Origin: Pseudomonadota bacterium
GTDB taxonomy: Bacteria > Pseudomonadota > Gammaproteobacteria > Burkholderiales > Burkholderiaceae_E
Length of the DNA: 23,831 bases
Assembly: GCA_023389175.1 (NCBI GenBank)
Contig: JAEWEW010000275.1
Coordinates: 1 to 23,831, forward strand
Direction of reading: 5' to 3'
The notes under the pieces were generated by a model, which saw nothing but the letters and a program-made list of their open reading frames with translations, did no database searches and was not told where the DNA came from. How positions within the stretch are numbered: position 1 is the stretch's first letter; each line of letters starts with the position of its first letter. Shown piece by piece: positions 1-6,966 of this stretch. The translations under genes were made by a program, and so were the position numbers.

Positions 1-481
1 TCACCAGGAAGTAGGAGGACAGCGCCATCGTCTCCCACATCACCATGAAGACGTAGGCGTCGTCGGCGAGGACCACCATCGCCATGCTCGCCAGGAAGAA
101 GTGGTACTGCAGGCAGAGCAGGCCTGGAGGCGTGCCTTCGCCCTTTCGAAAGTACCCGGCCGCGAAAGCCGAGACGCCGACGGTTACCGCCCCGATCACC
201 GCCAGGAAGAACGCGGCGAGCGAATCGAGCCGCAGGTGAAACGGCAGGCCCGGCAGGCCGAGCGGCAGCACCACCGATTGCGGCTCCCCGGACACGGCGG
301 CCAGGCCGAGGCCGAGCAGCAGCAACCCGAGCACGCCGCCCAGCGGGAACAGCGTCCGCGCCACCACCTCAAGCCGGCGCAGGACGACGATCCCGGCCAG
401 GCCGATACACAGCCATCCGGCGATCACCGCCAGCATCCATTGCAGGTACGGCCACTGGCCGACAGCGGTGGACGCGCTCAT
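1..481 (-). CDS. HyfB-type proton-translocating membrane subunit, N-terminal part
   Basis: Only the first 160 codons lie in the window; the gene continues past base 1. The reading shows hydrophobic stretches at about residues 11-35, 40-60 and 80-100, then a conserved-looking block ending in MVMWETMALSSYFLV. That block resembles the segment of HyfB/HycC, the NuoL/M/N-like antiporter subunits of hydrogenase-4, formate hydrogenlyase and related membrane complexes, which carry protons or sodium across the inner membrane. The ATG at 481 overlaps the TGA of the upstream ribbon-helix-helix gene (ATGA), so the two are probably co-transcribed and translationally coupled. Family membership is fairly clear. 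Whether the complex is a hydrogenase, a formate hydrogenlyase or a cation antiporter cannot be told from this fragment. Confidence 0.82.
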   Translation of the reverse strand, partial: MSASTAVGQWPYLQWMLAVIAGWLCIGLAGIVVLRRLEVVARTLFPLGGVLGLLLLGLGLAAVSGEPQSVVLPLGLPGLPFHLRLDSLAAFFLAVIGAVTVGVSAFAAGYFRKGEGTPPGLLCLQYHFFLASMAMVVLADDAYVFMVMWETMALSSYFLV

Positions 482-723
482 CTTCCCCGGGGCGCTCTCC
501 CGGCTCCGGCCCCCCCGCGCGCCGCCTTGCCGCCTGCCCCGACATCATCGGACGGGACGGCGCCACTCGGCAGGTAGGTGACGCCATGCTGGGCGAGATA
601 CTCGCGGATCAACCGGCGGACCACCTGGGACGGCGTCACGTCCTGGCGGGCGCAGAGCTGCTCGAACGCCGCCTTCTTGGCGGGATCGATCAGCAGGGTC
701 AGGCGTGCGGTCTTGAGTTCCAT
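478..723 (-). CDS. Ribbon-helix-helix (CopG/Arc-like) regulator
   Basis: This is an 81-residue protein. The N-terminus (ELKTARLTLLIDPAKKAAFE) reads as a beta strand followed by a helix, then a second helix around TPSQVVRRLIREYL. That is the ribbon-helix-helix layout of small dimeric DNA-binding proteins. The last 25 residues or so are Gly/Ala/Arg-rich and look disordered. A GAGG sequence sits just upstream of the ATG at 723. The stop overlaps the start of the HyfB-like gene, so it is the first gene of that operon and may regulate it. An inverted repeat lies 26-59 bases upstream of the start, a natural place for autoregulation. It could also be an antitoxin-like protein, but no toxin gene is adjacent in the window. 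Confidence 0.8.
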   Translation of the reverse strand: MELKTARLTLLIDPAKKAAFEQLCARQDVTPSQVVRRLIREYLAQHGVTYLPSGAVPSDDVGAGGKAARGGAGAGRAPRGR

Positions 724-748
724 CGGCCTCGGGTTGCGTCGCCCTCAC

Positions 749-782
749 GATGTGCGCATCAGATGTTAATGGTACGCACATC
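749..782. promoter_or_regulatory. Inverted repeat, candidate operator for the RHH regulator
   Basis: GATGTGCG (749-756) is matched exactly by CGCACATC (775-782), with an 18-base AT-richer spacer that stands out against the high-GC surroundings. A related GATGCGCATG follows at 795. The site lies between the divergent regulator (start 723) and the 90-residue gene (start 883). Widely spaced short half-sites suit binding of paired ribbon-helix-helix dimers. Operator function is inferred from symmetry and position. Confidence 0.45.
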
Positions 783-815
783 CGAAGGCAACGAGATGCG
801 CATGCCGGGCCACGG

Positions 816-844
816 TTACCCCGGCCTCCGACCCGTACTAGAAT
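816..844 (+). promoter_or_regulatory. Possible sigma-70 promoter
   Basis: TTACCC (816-821) and TAGAAT (839-844) are separated by 17 bases. The -10 matches the consensus at five of six positions; the -35 is weak, with three of six. It would start transcription near 851, about 30 bases before the gene at 883. This is a motif match only. Confidence 0.3.
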
Positions 845-882
845 CGCCGCACCGCCTTCCGGCGTCCACCAGGGGGAGTGGC

Positions 883-1155
883 ATGCGACTGTTCCCACGC
901 CTGCGCGGCGGCAGCCGCGATGCTGCGGCCGTGGGCTTCCTGGCCGACCAAGCCCAGGAAACGCTCGCCGACGAGGTCCATGAGGCGGCCGCCGCCGTAG
1001 GGCTACGCGTGCTGCGCTCGAAGCGACCCAGCATCCCTCCGGCTGCCGGGTACATGTTGGTGGAACCGCACCTGCACATGCCCGTTTTCGGGACCCACTA
1101 CGACAAGACCGCGCAAGAGGTGATCGGCTTCTGCCGGAACCTCGAGCAGAACTAG
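883..1155 (+). CDS. Small hypothetical protein (90 aa)
   Basis: I do not recognise this protein. The start at 883 was chosen because AGGGGGAG lies five bases upstream. An in-frame extension to 586 would run antisense through the regulator gene and has no comparable ribosome binding site. The protein begins with a basic segment (MRLFPRLRGG), has an alanine- and glutamate-rich, probably helical middle, and ends in a more varied part with several His residues (EPHLHMPVFGTHYDK). No signal peptide or membrane segment is evident. It stands alone between the divergent regulator and the ABC exporter, with 164 bases before the next gene. Confidence 0.6.
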   Translation: MRLFPRLRGGSRDAAAVGFLADQAQETLADEVHEAAAAVGLRVLRSKRPSIPPAAGYMLVEPHLHMPVFGTHYDKTAQEVIGFCRNLEQN

Positions 1156-1319
1156 TCAGCTGCGGTTCCGAGTTGCCTTCGGCCGGTGGCCGGGCCTGCG
1201 CGCGCCCTCCGTCATGTCCGCTGCGCGCTGTCGTGGACCGCATACGTCCTTGCGGCTGGCATCTGCAGCCCCACGACCAGACCGCTGGCCACGCGCTGGG
1301 CTTAACATTCCGCGCTGAC

Positions 1320-3092
1320 ATGACGCCCGCCCAAGCCGAAACCGACCTGCAATCCGCGAGCTGGCCGCGCTTCCTGCAGCGGTTCTGGCAGCTGGCCGGG
1401 CCCTACTGGCGATCGCCTCGCAAGCGCCGCGCCAGGGTGCTGACCGTGCTGGTCGTTACGCTGACCGTTGTCCAGGTGGCGTTGGCCATCGCGCTCAACT
1501 TCTGGAACGAGCAGTTCTTCAACGCGCTGGAGCGCAAGCAACTCGACCGCTTCCTGCTGCTGATCGCCGTATTCCTGGTCATCGTCGCCGCCAACGTGCT
1601 GACCATGGGCCTGCATCTGCATTACAAGCGCCGCCTGCAGATCGACTGGCGCGACTGGCTGACGGCGGAGACGCTCGACAGATGGATGGCCGAGGGCCGG
1701 ACCTACCAGCTCGGCCAGCTGCCCGGCGCGCACGACAATCCCGATGCCCGAATCGCCGAGGACGCGCGCATTGCCACCGAGTACGCGGTGGATCTCGCCC
1801 ATTCGGCCCTCTATGCCAACCTGCTGCTGATCAGCTTCGTCGTCGTCCTGTGGCGCCTGTCTGGCACCGTGACTGTCCAACTGGGAAGCTGGGCGCTCGA
1901 CATCCCCGGCCACATGGTGCTGATCGCGTTCGTCTATTCCATTCTCGGCATCTGGTTCGCGCTGTGGCTGGGACGGCCCCTCATGGCAGCGGCCGACCGG
2001 CGCCAATCGGCCGAGGCGGGCTTCCGCTTCGGCCTGGTTCATGCGCTGGAGAACGCCGTGGCCATCGCCCTGGCCAAGGGTGAGCGGGACGAGCGCCGGC
2101 GCTTTGCCGATCTCTTCGCCAACGCCATCGCCGCCTGGCGGCGCCAGACGGTGGCCCTGCGCAATCTCTATCTCTACACGGTCTCCTGGCCGATGCTCTC
2201 CCAGATCTTTCCGATCCTGATCGCCGCCCCGCGCTACATCGCCGGCTCGATCACGCTCGGCACCTTGATGCAGTCCGCCCAGGCGTTCCAGCAGGTCACC
2301 GCCGCCTTGAGCTGGCCGATCGACAACCTCGCCAAGGCGGCCGAGTGGCGGGCCTCGGTCGAGCGCGTGCAGGGCCTGCGCGCCGGCTTGAGCCGGCTCG
2401 AGCACAAGGTCGATGAACCGCAAGCGCATCGCATCGAAGTCACCGTATCCGAGCGGCCGGTACTGGGACTGCATGGCCTCGCCATCGAGGATCCCGACGG
2501 CAGCCTGGCCATCGCCCGATTCAGCCTCGAGATCGGCAGCGGCGAACGGGTGCTGATCTCGGGCGAAACCGGCGCCACCACCAAGCTGTTCAGGGCCGTC
2601 GCGGGCATCTGGCCCTGGGGCACCGGTCGCATCGCGCTACCGCAGGGCGCGGCGATCTACTACATGCCCGAGCGACCCTATTTGCCCGTCGGGACACTGG
2701 CCGAAGCGGTGCGCTATCACGGCCTGGACGACTGCGCCGAAGAGGCCATCGAGCAGGCGCTGCGGCGCGCCGGGCTGGGTCGGCTGGTGCCACGACTGGC
2801 CGAGATCTCGGTGTGGGAGCACGAGCTGGGGGTTTCCGACCAGCAGCGGCTGGGGTTTGCCCGCCTGCTGCTGCACCGGCCCGACTGGATCTTCATGCAG
2901 GAGCCGACCGATGCGCTCGACGCCGACGGGGAGCGCGAGATGATGACGCTGCTGCAGGAGCAGTTCCCTCGCGCCACCATCGTCACCATCAGCCAGCGCC
3001 TGGTATTGCGCCGCTACCATGGAAGGCATCTGAGCCTGGAGCGTCACGACGGCTGCGCGATCGTCAAGGAAACGGTGCTGAGCGACAGCTAG
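1320..3092 (+). CDS. SbmA/BacA/YddA-type ABC exporter with degenerate ATPase domain
   Basis: This is a 590-residue half-transporter: a membrane domain followed by a nucleotide-binding domain. The ABC_membrane_2 (SbmA/BacA, ABCD-like) family is shown by LNFWNEQFFNALERKQLDRF after the first membrane helix and by DWRDWLTAETLDRW and DNPDARIAED further on. In the nucleotide-binding domain every catalytic motif is altered. The Walker A region reads GETGATTKL (415-423) without the GK[ST] lysine. The Q-loop has Glu at 451. The signature reads LGVSDQQR (503-510) in place of LSLGEQQR. Walker B has Gln527 for Asp, although Glu528 remains. The H-loop has Gln559 for His. The frame is intact, so this is not a simple pseudogene. 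The ATG at 1320 was preferred to 1173 because the extra 49 residues are low-complexity and outside the family region. The substrate is unknown; relatives move peptides, vitamin B12 or fatty acyl compounds. Confidence 0.85.
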   Translation: MTPAQAETDLQSASWPRFLQRFWQLAGPYWRSPRKRRARVLTVLVVTLTVVQVALAIALNFWNEQFFNALERKQLDRFLLLIAVFLVIVAANVLTMGLHLHYKRRLQIDWRDWLTAETLDRWMAEGRTYQLGQLPGAHDNPDARIAEDARIATEYAVDLAHSALYANLLLISFVVVLWRLSGTVTVQLGSWALDIPGHMVLIAFVYSILGIWFALWLGRPLMAAADRRQSAEAGFRFGLVHALENAVAIALAKGERDERRRFADLFANAIAAWRRQTVALRNLYLYTVSWPMLSQIFPILIAAPRYIAGSITLGTLMQSAQAFQQVTAALSWPIDNLAKAAEWRASVERVQGLRAGLSRLEHKVDEPQAHRIEVTVSERPVLGLHGLAIEDPDGSLAIARFSLEIGSGERVLISGETGATTKLFRAVAGIWPWGTGRIALPQGAAIYYMPERPYLPVGTLAEAVRYHGLDDCAEEAIEQALRRAGLGRLVPRLAEISVWEHELGVSDQQRLGFARLLLHRPDWIFMQEPTDALDADGEREMMTLLQEQFPRATIVTISQRLVLRRYHGRHLSLERHDGCAIVKETVLSDS

Positions 3093-3166
3093 CCGATCGC
3101 GAGCCGGTCGTCCTCCAACATGCTCCTGCCGAACCGGCCGGCTGGCCGAACCACGCACGTTCCGGA

Positions 3167-5158
3167 CTAGAAGTGCACGCCCTTCATGAGCCGGGCGAAC
3201 GCCGCCTGCTCCTCGGTGGGCTGCGGCTCCGGACCGCTCTCGCCAAGCGCCCGCCGGGACTCCGGGAACATCCGGTAGCCGATGTTCATCACGGCATCGG
3301 TCACATGTGGCGAGAGCGCCTGCAGCAGCTGCGCAGTCACCCCCAGCCGCGTAGTGACCCGTGCCGGCCGCTCGATCATCGCCTGCGCGACCAGGTCCGC
3401 CGCCTCGTCCGGCGAGAGCATCGGCGTGCTGCGATAGGCTTCGGTGGGCGCCGTCATCGCGGTTCTCACCAGCGGCATGTACACGGTACTGAAATCGATG
3501 CCCAGGTCGGCGAACTCGCCCGCCGCACATCGAGCGAAGGCGTCCATGGCCGCTTTCGAGGCGACATAGGCCGAGAAGCGCGGTGCATTTGTGAGCACGC
3601 CGAGCGACGAGATGTTGATCACATGCCCGCGCCGGCGGGCCTGCATCGCCGGCAGCAGCGCGAGCGTCAGGCGCAGCGCGCCGAAGTAGTTCAGGCGCAT
3701 CACCCGCTCGAAGTCGTGGAACCGCTCGTAGGAGTGCTCGATCGCGCGCCGGATGGAATGGCCGGCATTGTTGACGAGCACGTCCACGGTTCCATGCTCG
3801 GCCAACGCTCCGGCTGCGACGGCGTCGATGCTCTCGGGTACGGTCAGGTCGGCGCAGAGGAACTCGACCGTCCAGCCGCGCGGCGCGAGCTCCTCGCGCA
3901 TGGCGTCCAGCTTCACCTGGTCCCGGTCCACCACCAGGACGACGGCCCCGGCTGCCGCCGCCTTCAGCGCGGTCGCCCTGCCGATGCCGTCGGCCCCGCC
4001 GGTGATCATCACCACCTTGCCGCGCAGCGCCGCTGCCAGGCTTCGGTCGACCGAGAGGGCGGGATCGAGATGCCGTTCCCAGAAGTCCCACAGCTTCCAG
4101 GCATAGTCCTCGAGCGGCGGTACCCGGATCCCCGCCCCGTCCAGCAGCTTGCGGGTCTGTCGATTGTCGAACCGCGTCGGGTAGCTCACGAAGCGCAGCA
4201 CCTCGGATGGCAGTCCGAGGTCTCGCAGCAGCGCCGCCTGCAGTTGCCGGGCCACCTTGAACGGTGCCAGCGCCTGGCGCAGCGACGCCGGTACCAGCGA
4301 GAGCATGCGGGGATTGAGGCGCAGCGCGAACTGCGGCGCGTGCCCGGCGCGGGCGAAGATGTCCAGTATCTCGCCGACCCGCTTCGGGGCCGGATCGGTG
4401 AGGTGGAAGCAGCGCCCGTCGAGGCCATCCCGGTGGGAAAGCTCCTCGATCGCGCGCACCACGAAATCCACCGGCACGAGGTTCAGCCGCCCGCCGTCGA
4501 GCCCGACTGCCGGGAACCACTTGGGCAGCAGGCTGCGAAGCTTCTGGATCGGCTTGAAGAAGTAGTACGGGCCGTCCACCTTGTCCATCTCTCCGGTTCC
4601 GGAATCCCCGACGACGATCCCGGGCCGGTAGATCCGCCAGGGCACCGCACATTCGGTGCGTACGATGCGCTCGGCTTCGTGCTTCGTGCCGAAGTACGGA
4701 TGGTCGAGGTTCTCCGCTTCCTCGAACATGTCTTCGGTGAACGTGCCGTCGTACAAGCCGGCTGCGGCGATCGAGCTCATGTGGTGGAAGCAACCGGCAT
4801 CGATCAGTCGGGCGAAGGCAACGGCATGCCGGGTCCCGTCGACATTGGCGGCGACCTGCGCCGGCGCATCCGCCAGCAGGTCGTAGATCGCCGCAAGGTG
4901 AAAGAAATGCCGCACACGGCCCTTCAGCAATGCGATGTCCTCGGCGCTGACGCCCAGCCCCGGCTCCGTGAGATCGCCTGCCACCGGCACCGCCCGCGAG
5001 CGGTCGACGCCCCAGCGCCGATACAGCTCGTCGAGCTTGCCGAGGCTGCTTGGGCGCACCAGGAAGTAGACCGGACCGTCCCCGCGCGCCAGCAGGCGCT
5101 GCATCAGCCTCCTTCCGATGAATCCGGTGGCGCCGGTGATGAACGAAGCGTCTCCCAT
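3167..5158 (-). CDS. Two-domain fatty acyl-CoA reductase (alcohol-forming)
   Basis: This 663-residue protein fuses two short-chain dehydrogenase folds. The N-terminal extended-SDR domain has TGATGFIG (8-15) and YFGTK (Tyr155, Lys159). The C-terminal classical SDR domain has TGGADGIG (386-393), NNAG, and YVASK (Tyr531, Lys535). From memory, length, domain order and stretches such as HHMSSIAAAGL, EMDKVDGPYYFF and SSLGVLTNAPRFSAY closely resemble the Marinobacter acyl-CoA reductase of about 661 residues, which uses NADPH to reduce long-chain acyl-CoA through the aldehyde to the fatty alcohol. The alcohol is the substrate of the wax ester synthase encoded across the divergent intergenic region. 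The ATG at 5158 immediately precedes the first Rossmann motif; the frame stays open further upstream but crosses the phasin gene. A role in clearing aldehydes is possible but less likely given the neighbours. Confidence 0.9.
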   Translation of the reverse strand: MGDASFITGATGFIGRRLMQRLLARGDGPVYFLVRPSSLGKLDELYRRWGVDRSRAVPVAGDLTEPGLGVSAEDIALLKGRVRHFFHLAAIYDLLADAPAQVAANVDGTRHAVAFARLIDAGCFHHMSSIAAAGLYDGTFTEDMFEEAENLDHPYFGTKHEAERIVRTECAVPWRIYRPGIVVGDSGTGEMDKVDGPYYFFKPIQKLRSLLPKWFPAVGLDGGRLNLVPVDFVVRAIEELSHRDGLDGRCFHLTDPAPKRVGEILDIFARAGHAPQFALRLNPRMLSLVPASLRQALAPFKVARQLQAALLRDLGLPSEVLRFVSYPTRFDNRQTRKLLDGAGIRVPPLEDYAWKLWDFWERHLDPALSVDRSLAAALRGKVVMITGGADGIGRATALKAAAAGAVVLVVDRDQVKLDAMREELAPRGWTVEFLCADLTVPESIDAVAAGALAEHGTVDVLVNNAGHSIRRAIEHSYERFHDFERVMRLNYFGALRLTLALLPAMQARRRGHVINISSLGVLTNAPRFSAYVASKAAMDAFARCAAGEFADLGIDFSTVYMPLVRTAMTAPTEAYRSTPMLSPDEAADLVAQAMIERPARVTTRLGVTAQLLQALSPHVTDAVMNIGYRMFPESRRALGESGPEPQPTEEQAAFARLMKGVHF

Positions 5159-5192
5159 GGCCCGATGGTCGCGCGGAGCAAGTGCTCCTGGG

Positions 5193-5206
5193 TTGACCCG
5201 GGTCAA
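5193..5206. promoter_or_regulatory. 14-base perfect palindrome between divergent lipid genes
   Basis: TTGACCCGGGTCAA is its own reverse complement. It lies in the 141-base gap between the reductase (start 5158, minus) and the phasin (start 5300, plus). Each end carries TTGACC, five of six matches to a -35 box, one on each strand, though no good -10 follows at the usual spacing on either. A second, shorter palindrome with 5-base arms, ACGTAGTACGT, lies at 5223-5233. The placement suits an operator controlling both transcription units. No regulator gene is nearby, so the protein is unknown. Confidence 0.5.
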
Positions 5207-5299
5207 TGGATCGCGCTCTCGCACGTAGTACGTTTGTGGTCGGACTCCGGTGGAACCGGACGACCGAACCTCTGCAAACCGCCAAGAAGGAAGGAAGTC

Positions 5300-5737
5300 A
5301 TGGCATCCAAGAAGATGGCAGCACAGCATTCTCCGGCCGAGCTCACCCGGGCCGTCGTCGATTCCGGTCACGAGATCTGGCTCGCCGGGCTCGGCGCGTT
5401 CTCCACCGCCCGCAAGGAAGGCAGCAAGCTGTTCGAGCTGCTGGTCGCCGAAGGCAAGGTCCGGGCGCAGTCGCTGACCGGCGGCAGCGTGGAACAGCTG
5501 CGGTCCCAGGCAAGCGAGAGCATGGAGAAGCTCGAGCAGGCGTTCGAGGAACGGCTCACCCGCGCGCTGAAGGGCATCGGCGTGCCGACCGCGCGCGAAG
5601 TCGAGAGGCTGACGGCCCGGGTGGCCGAGCTGGACAAGCACGTCGCAGCGCTCTCGAAGGGTGACGGCGCGGCAAGACCGGTGCGGCGCAGGTCGGCGGC
5701 CGGCACGGCATCGGCAGCGCGCAAGGCCCGCATCTGA
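5300..5737 (+). CDS. Phasin, PhaF/PhaI-type granule-associated protein
   Basis: This is a 145-residue protein. Residues about 12-125 read as amphipathic helix typical of the poly(hydroxyalkanoate) granule-associated family (SGHEIWLAGLGAFSTARKEGSKLF, with the family's WLAGLGAF signature). A heptad-like coiled coil follows (EVERLTARVAELDKHVAAL), then a basic Ala/Arg/Lys tail like the DNA-binding end of PhaF, though much shorter. AAGGAAGGAAG directly upstream is a strong ribosome binding site and fixes the start. It is the first gene of the long plus-strand operon. No PHA synthase lies in the window, and the neighbouring genes make wax esters or triacylglycerol, so it may coat neutral-lipid inclusions. 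That role is inferred from context. Confidence 0.9.
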   Translation: MASKKMAAQHSPAELTRAVVDSGHEIWLAGLGAFSTARKEGSKLFELLVAEGKVRAQSLTGGSVEQLRSQASESMEKLEQAFEERLTRALKGIGVPTAREVERLTARVAELDKHVAALSKGDGAARPVRRRSAAGTASAARKARI

Positions 5738-5745
5738 CTTCTCCC

Positions 5746-6966
5746 ATGTGGCGGCAGCGGCCTGAGCCCGGTCCGGGTCGCGGGCGGAAGCGGATCGGGC
5801 TGGCACTGGCCGGCGGCGGCCCGGTCGGCGCCGTCTACGAGATCGCGGCGCTGTGCGCGCTTCAGGACGCGCTGGAGGGCATCGATTTCGCCGCCCTGGA
5901 CGTCTATGTCGGCGTGAGCTCCGGTGCCTTCGTTGCCTCGATGCTCGCCAACGGTTTCACGCCGGGCAATCTGCGGGAGATCCTGATCGAGAACACCTCG
6001 CAGGCGCATCCGATCGAACCGAGCGTGTTCCTCTCGCCGTCGACCGCGGAGTTCGCGAGCCGTGCCGCTTCGCTGCCGGGGTTGGCGCTGGAAACGGTGT
6101 GGCAGCGGCTGCTGGAGCCATGCGGCGGCAACGGCGAGACGCTGGCGCGGGCGGGTCGCGCGCTCCCGACCGGCGTGTTCGACAACGAGCGGCTCGCCAG
6201 GTTCCTGGAGCAGGCCTTCCGCGGCGATGGCCGCAGCAACGATTTCCGCGAGCTGCGGACCAAGTTGCGACTGGTCGCCGCCGATCTGGACAGCAGCGAG
6301 GTGGTGGAGTTCGGCGCGCCCGGCCACGACCGGGTTCCGGTTTCCCGGGCGGTGCAGGCAAGCGCAGCGCTGCCGATCCTCTACCCGCCGGTGCGTATCG
6401 GCGGGCGCGACTATGTCGACGGCGCGCTCCGAAAGACCCTCCATGCGTCGGTGGCGCTGCGCGAAGGCGCGAGACTCGTCGTCTGCATCAACCCGCTGGT
6501 TCCGATCGACGCGCGCTCGGCGGCGCGCCACGGGCACTCGCGGCACGAGCGGCTGGTCGATGGCGGCCTGCCGGTGGTGTTGTCCCAGACTTTCCGGACG
6601 ATGATCCACTCGCGAATGCAGGTGGGCATGGCGGCGTACCGGACGCAGTACCCGGGCGCGGACGTCGTGCTCTTCGAGCCGCGGCGCGACGACCCTGCGA
6701 TGTTCTTTACCAACGTGTTTGCCTATTCCAGCCGCCATCGGGTGTTCCAGCACGCATATCACGCGACGCTGCAGGACCTGGCGGGCCGCCGGCGCGAGCT
6801 GGCGCCGGTGCTGCGCCGCCACGGCATCACCATCCGAGGCGACGTGCTGGGCCGAAGGTCACCCCCCGACATGCCTGCGGCCGCGCCGAGCCCGACCGCG
6901 GAGCGGACGTTCGAGCAGCTCGAGGAGACGCTCGATCGCCTGCAGCACTGGATCGACTCCCGATGA
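5746..6966 (+). CDS. Patatin-like phospholipase/lipase
   Basis: This 406-residue protein carries the full patatin catalytic set. The oxyanion-hole loop is GGGPVG (23-28), the nucleophile elbow is GVSSG with Ser58, and the second catalytic residue is Asp225 in a DGA motif. Such enzymes cleave acyl esters of phospholipids or neutral lipids with a Ser-Asp dyad. It follows the phasin by eight bases, with no obvious ribosome binding site of its own, and its stop overlaps the start of the TPR gene (ATGA). In an operon with a wax ester synthase, a plausible job is hydrolysing stored wax ester or triacylglycerol; phospholipid turnover or transacylation are alternatives. The C-terminal 40 residues are a Pro/Ala linker and a short predicted coiled coil. 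Confidence 0.9.
   Translation: MWRQRPEPGPGRGRKRIGLALAGGGPVGAVYEIAALCALQDALEGIDFAALDVYVGVSSGAFVASMLANGFTPGNLREILIENTSQAHPIEPSVFLSPSTAEFASRAASLPGLALETVWQRLLEPCGGNGETLARAGRALPTGVFDNERLARFLEQAFRGDGRSNDFRELRTKLRLVAADLDSSEVVEFGAPGHDRVPVSRAVQASAALPILYPPVRIGGRDYVDGALRKTLHASVALREGARLVVCINPLVPIDARSAARHGHSRHERLVDGGLPVVLSQTFRTMIHSRMQVGMAAYRTQYPGADVVLFEPRRDDPAMFFTNVFAYSSRHRVFQHAYHATLQDLAGRRRELAPVLRRHGITIRGDVLGRRSPPDMPAAAPSPTAERTFEQLEETLDRLQHWIDSR

Noticed and set aside
1173..1319. N-terminal extension of the ABC exporter to the ATG at 1173
   Set aside because: The extra 49 residues are Pro/Arg/Cys-rich and unlike the family, while the region from 1320 aligns well in layout. No better ribosome binding site supports the longer form.
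3134..3148. Inverted repeat CGGCC-GGCT-GGCCG as terminator of the ABC exporter
   Set aside because: The stem is only five base pairs and no T-run follows on either strand; such repeats are expected by chance in this composition.
2813..5737. A 974-codon plus-strand open frame ending in the phasin gene
   Set aside because: Most of it is antisense to the reductase and reads as Arg/His/Gln-rich low-information sequence. Only the last 145 codons are real protein (phasin).
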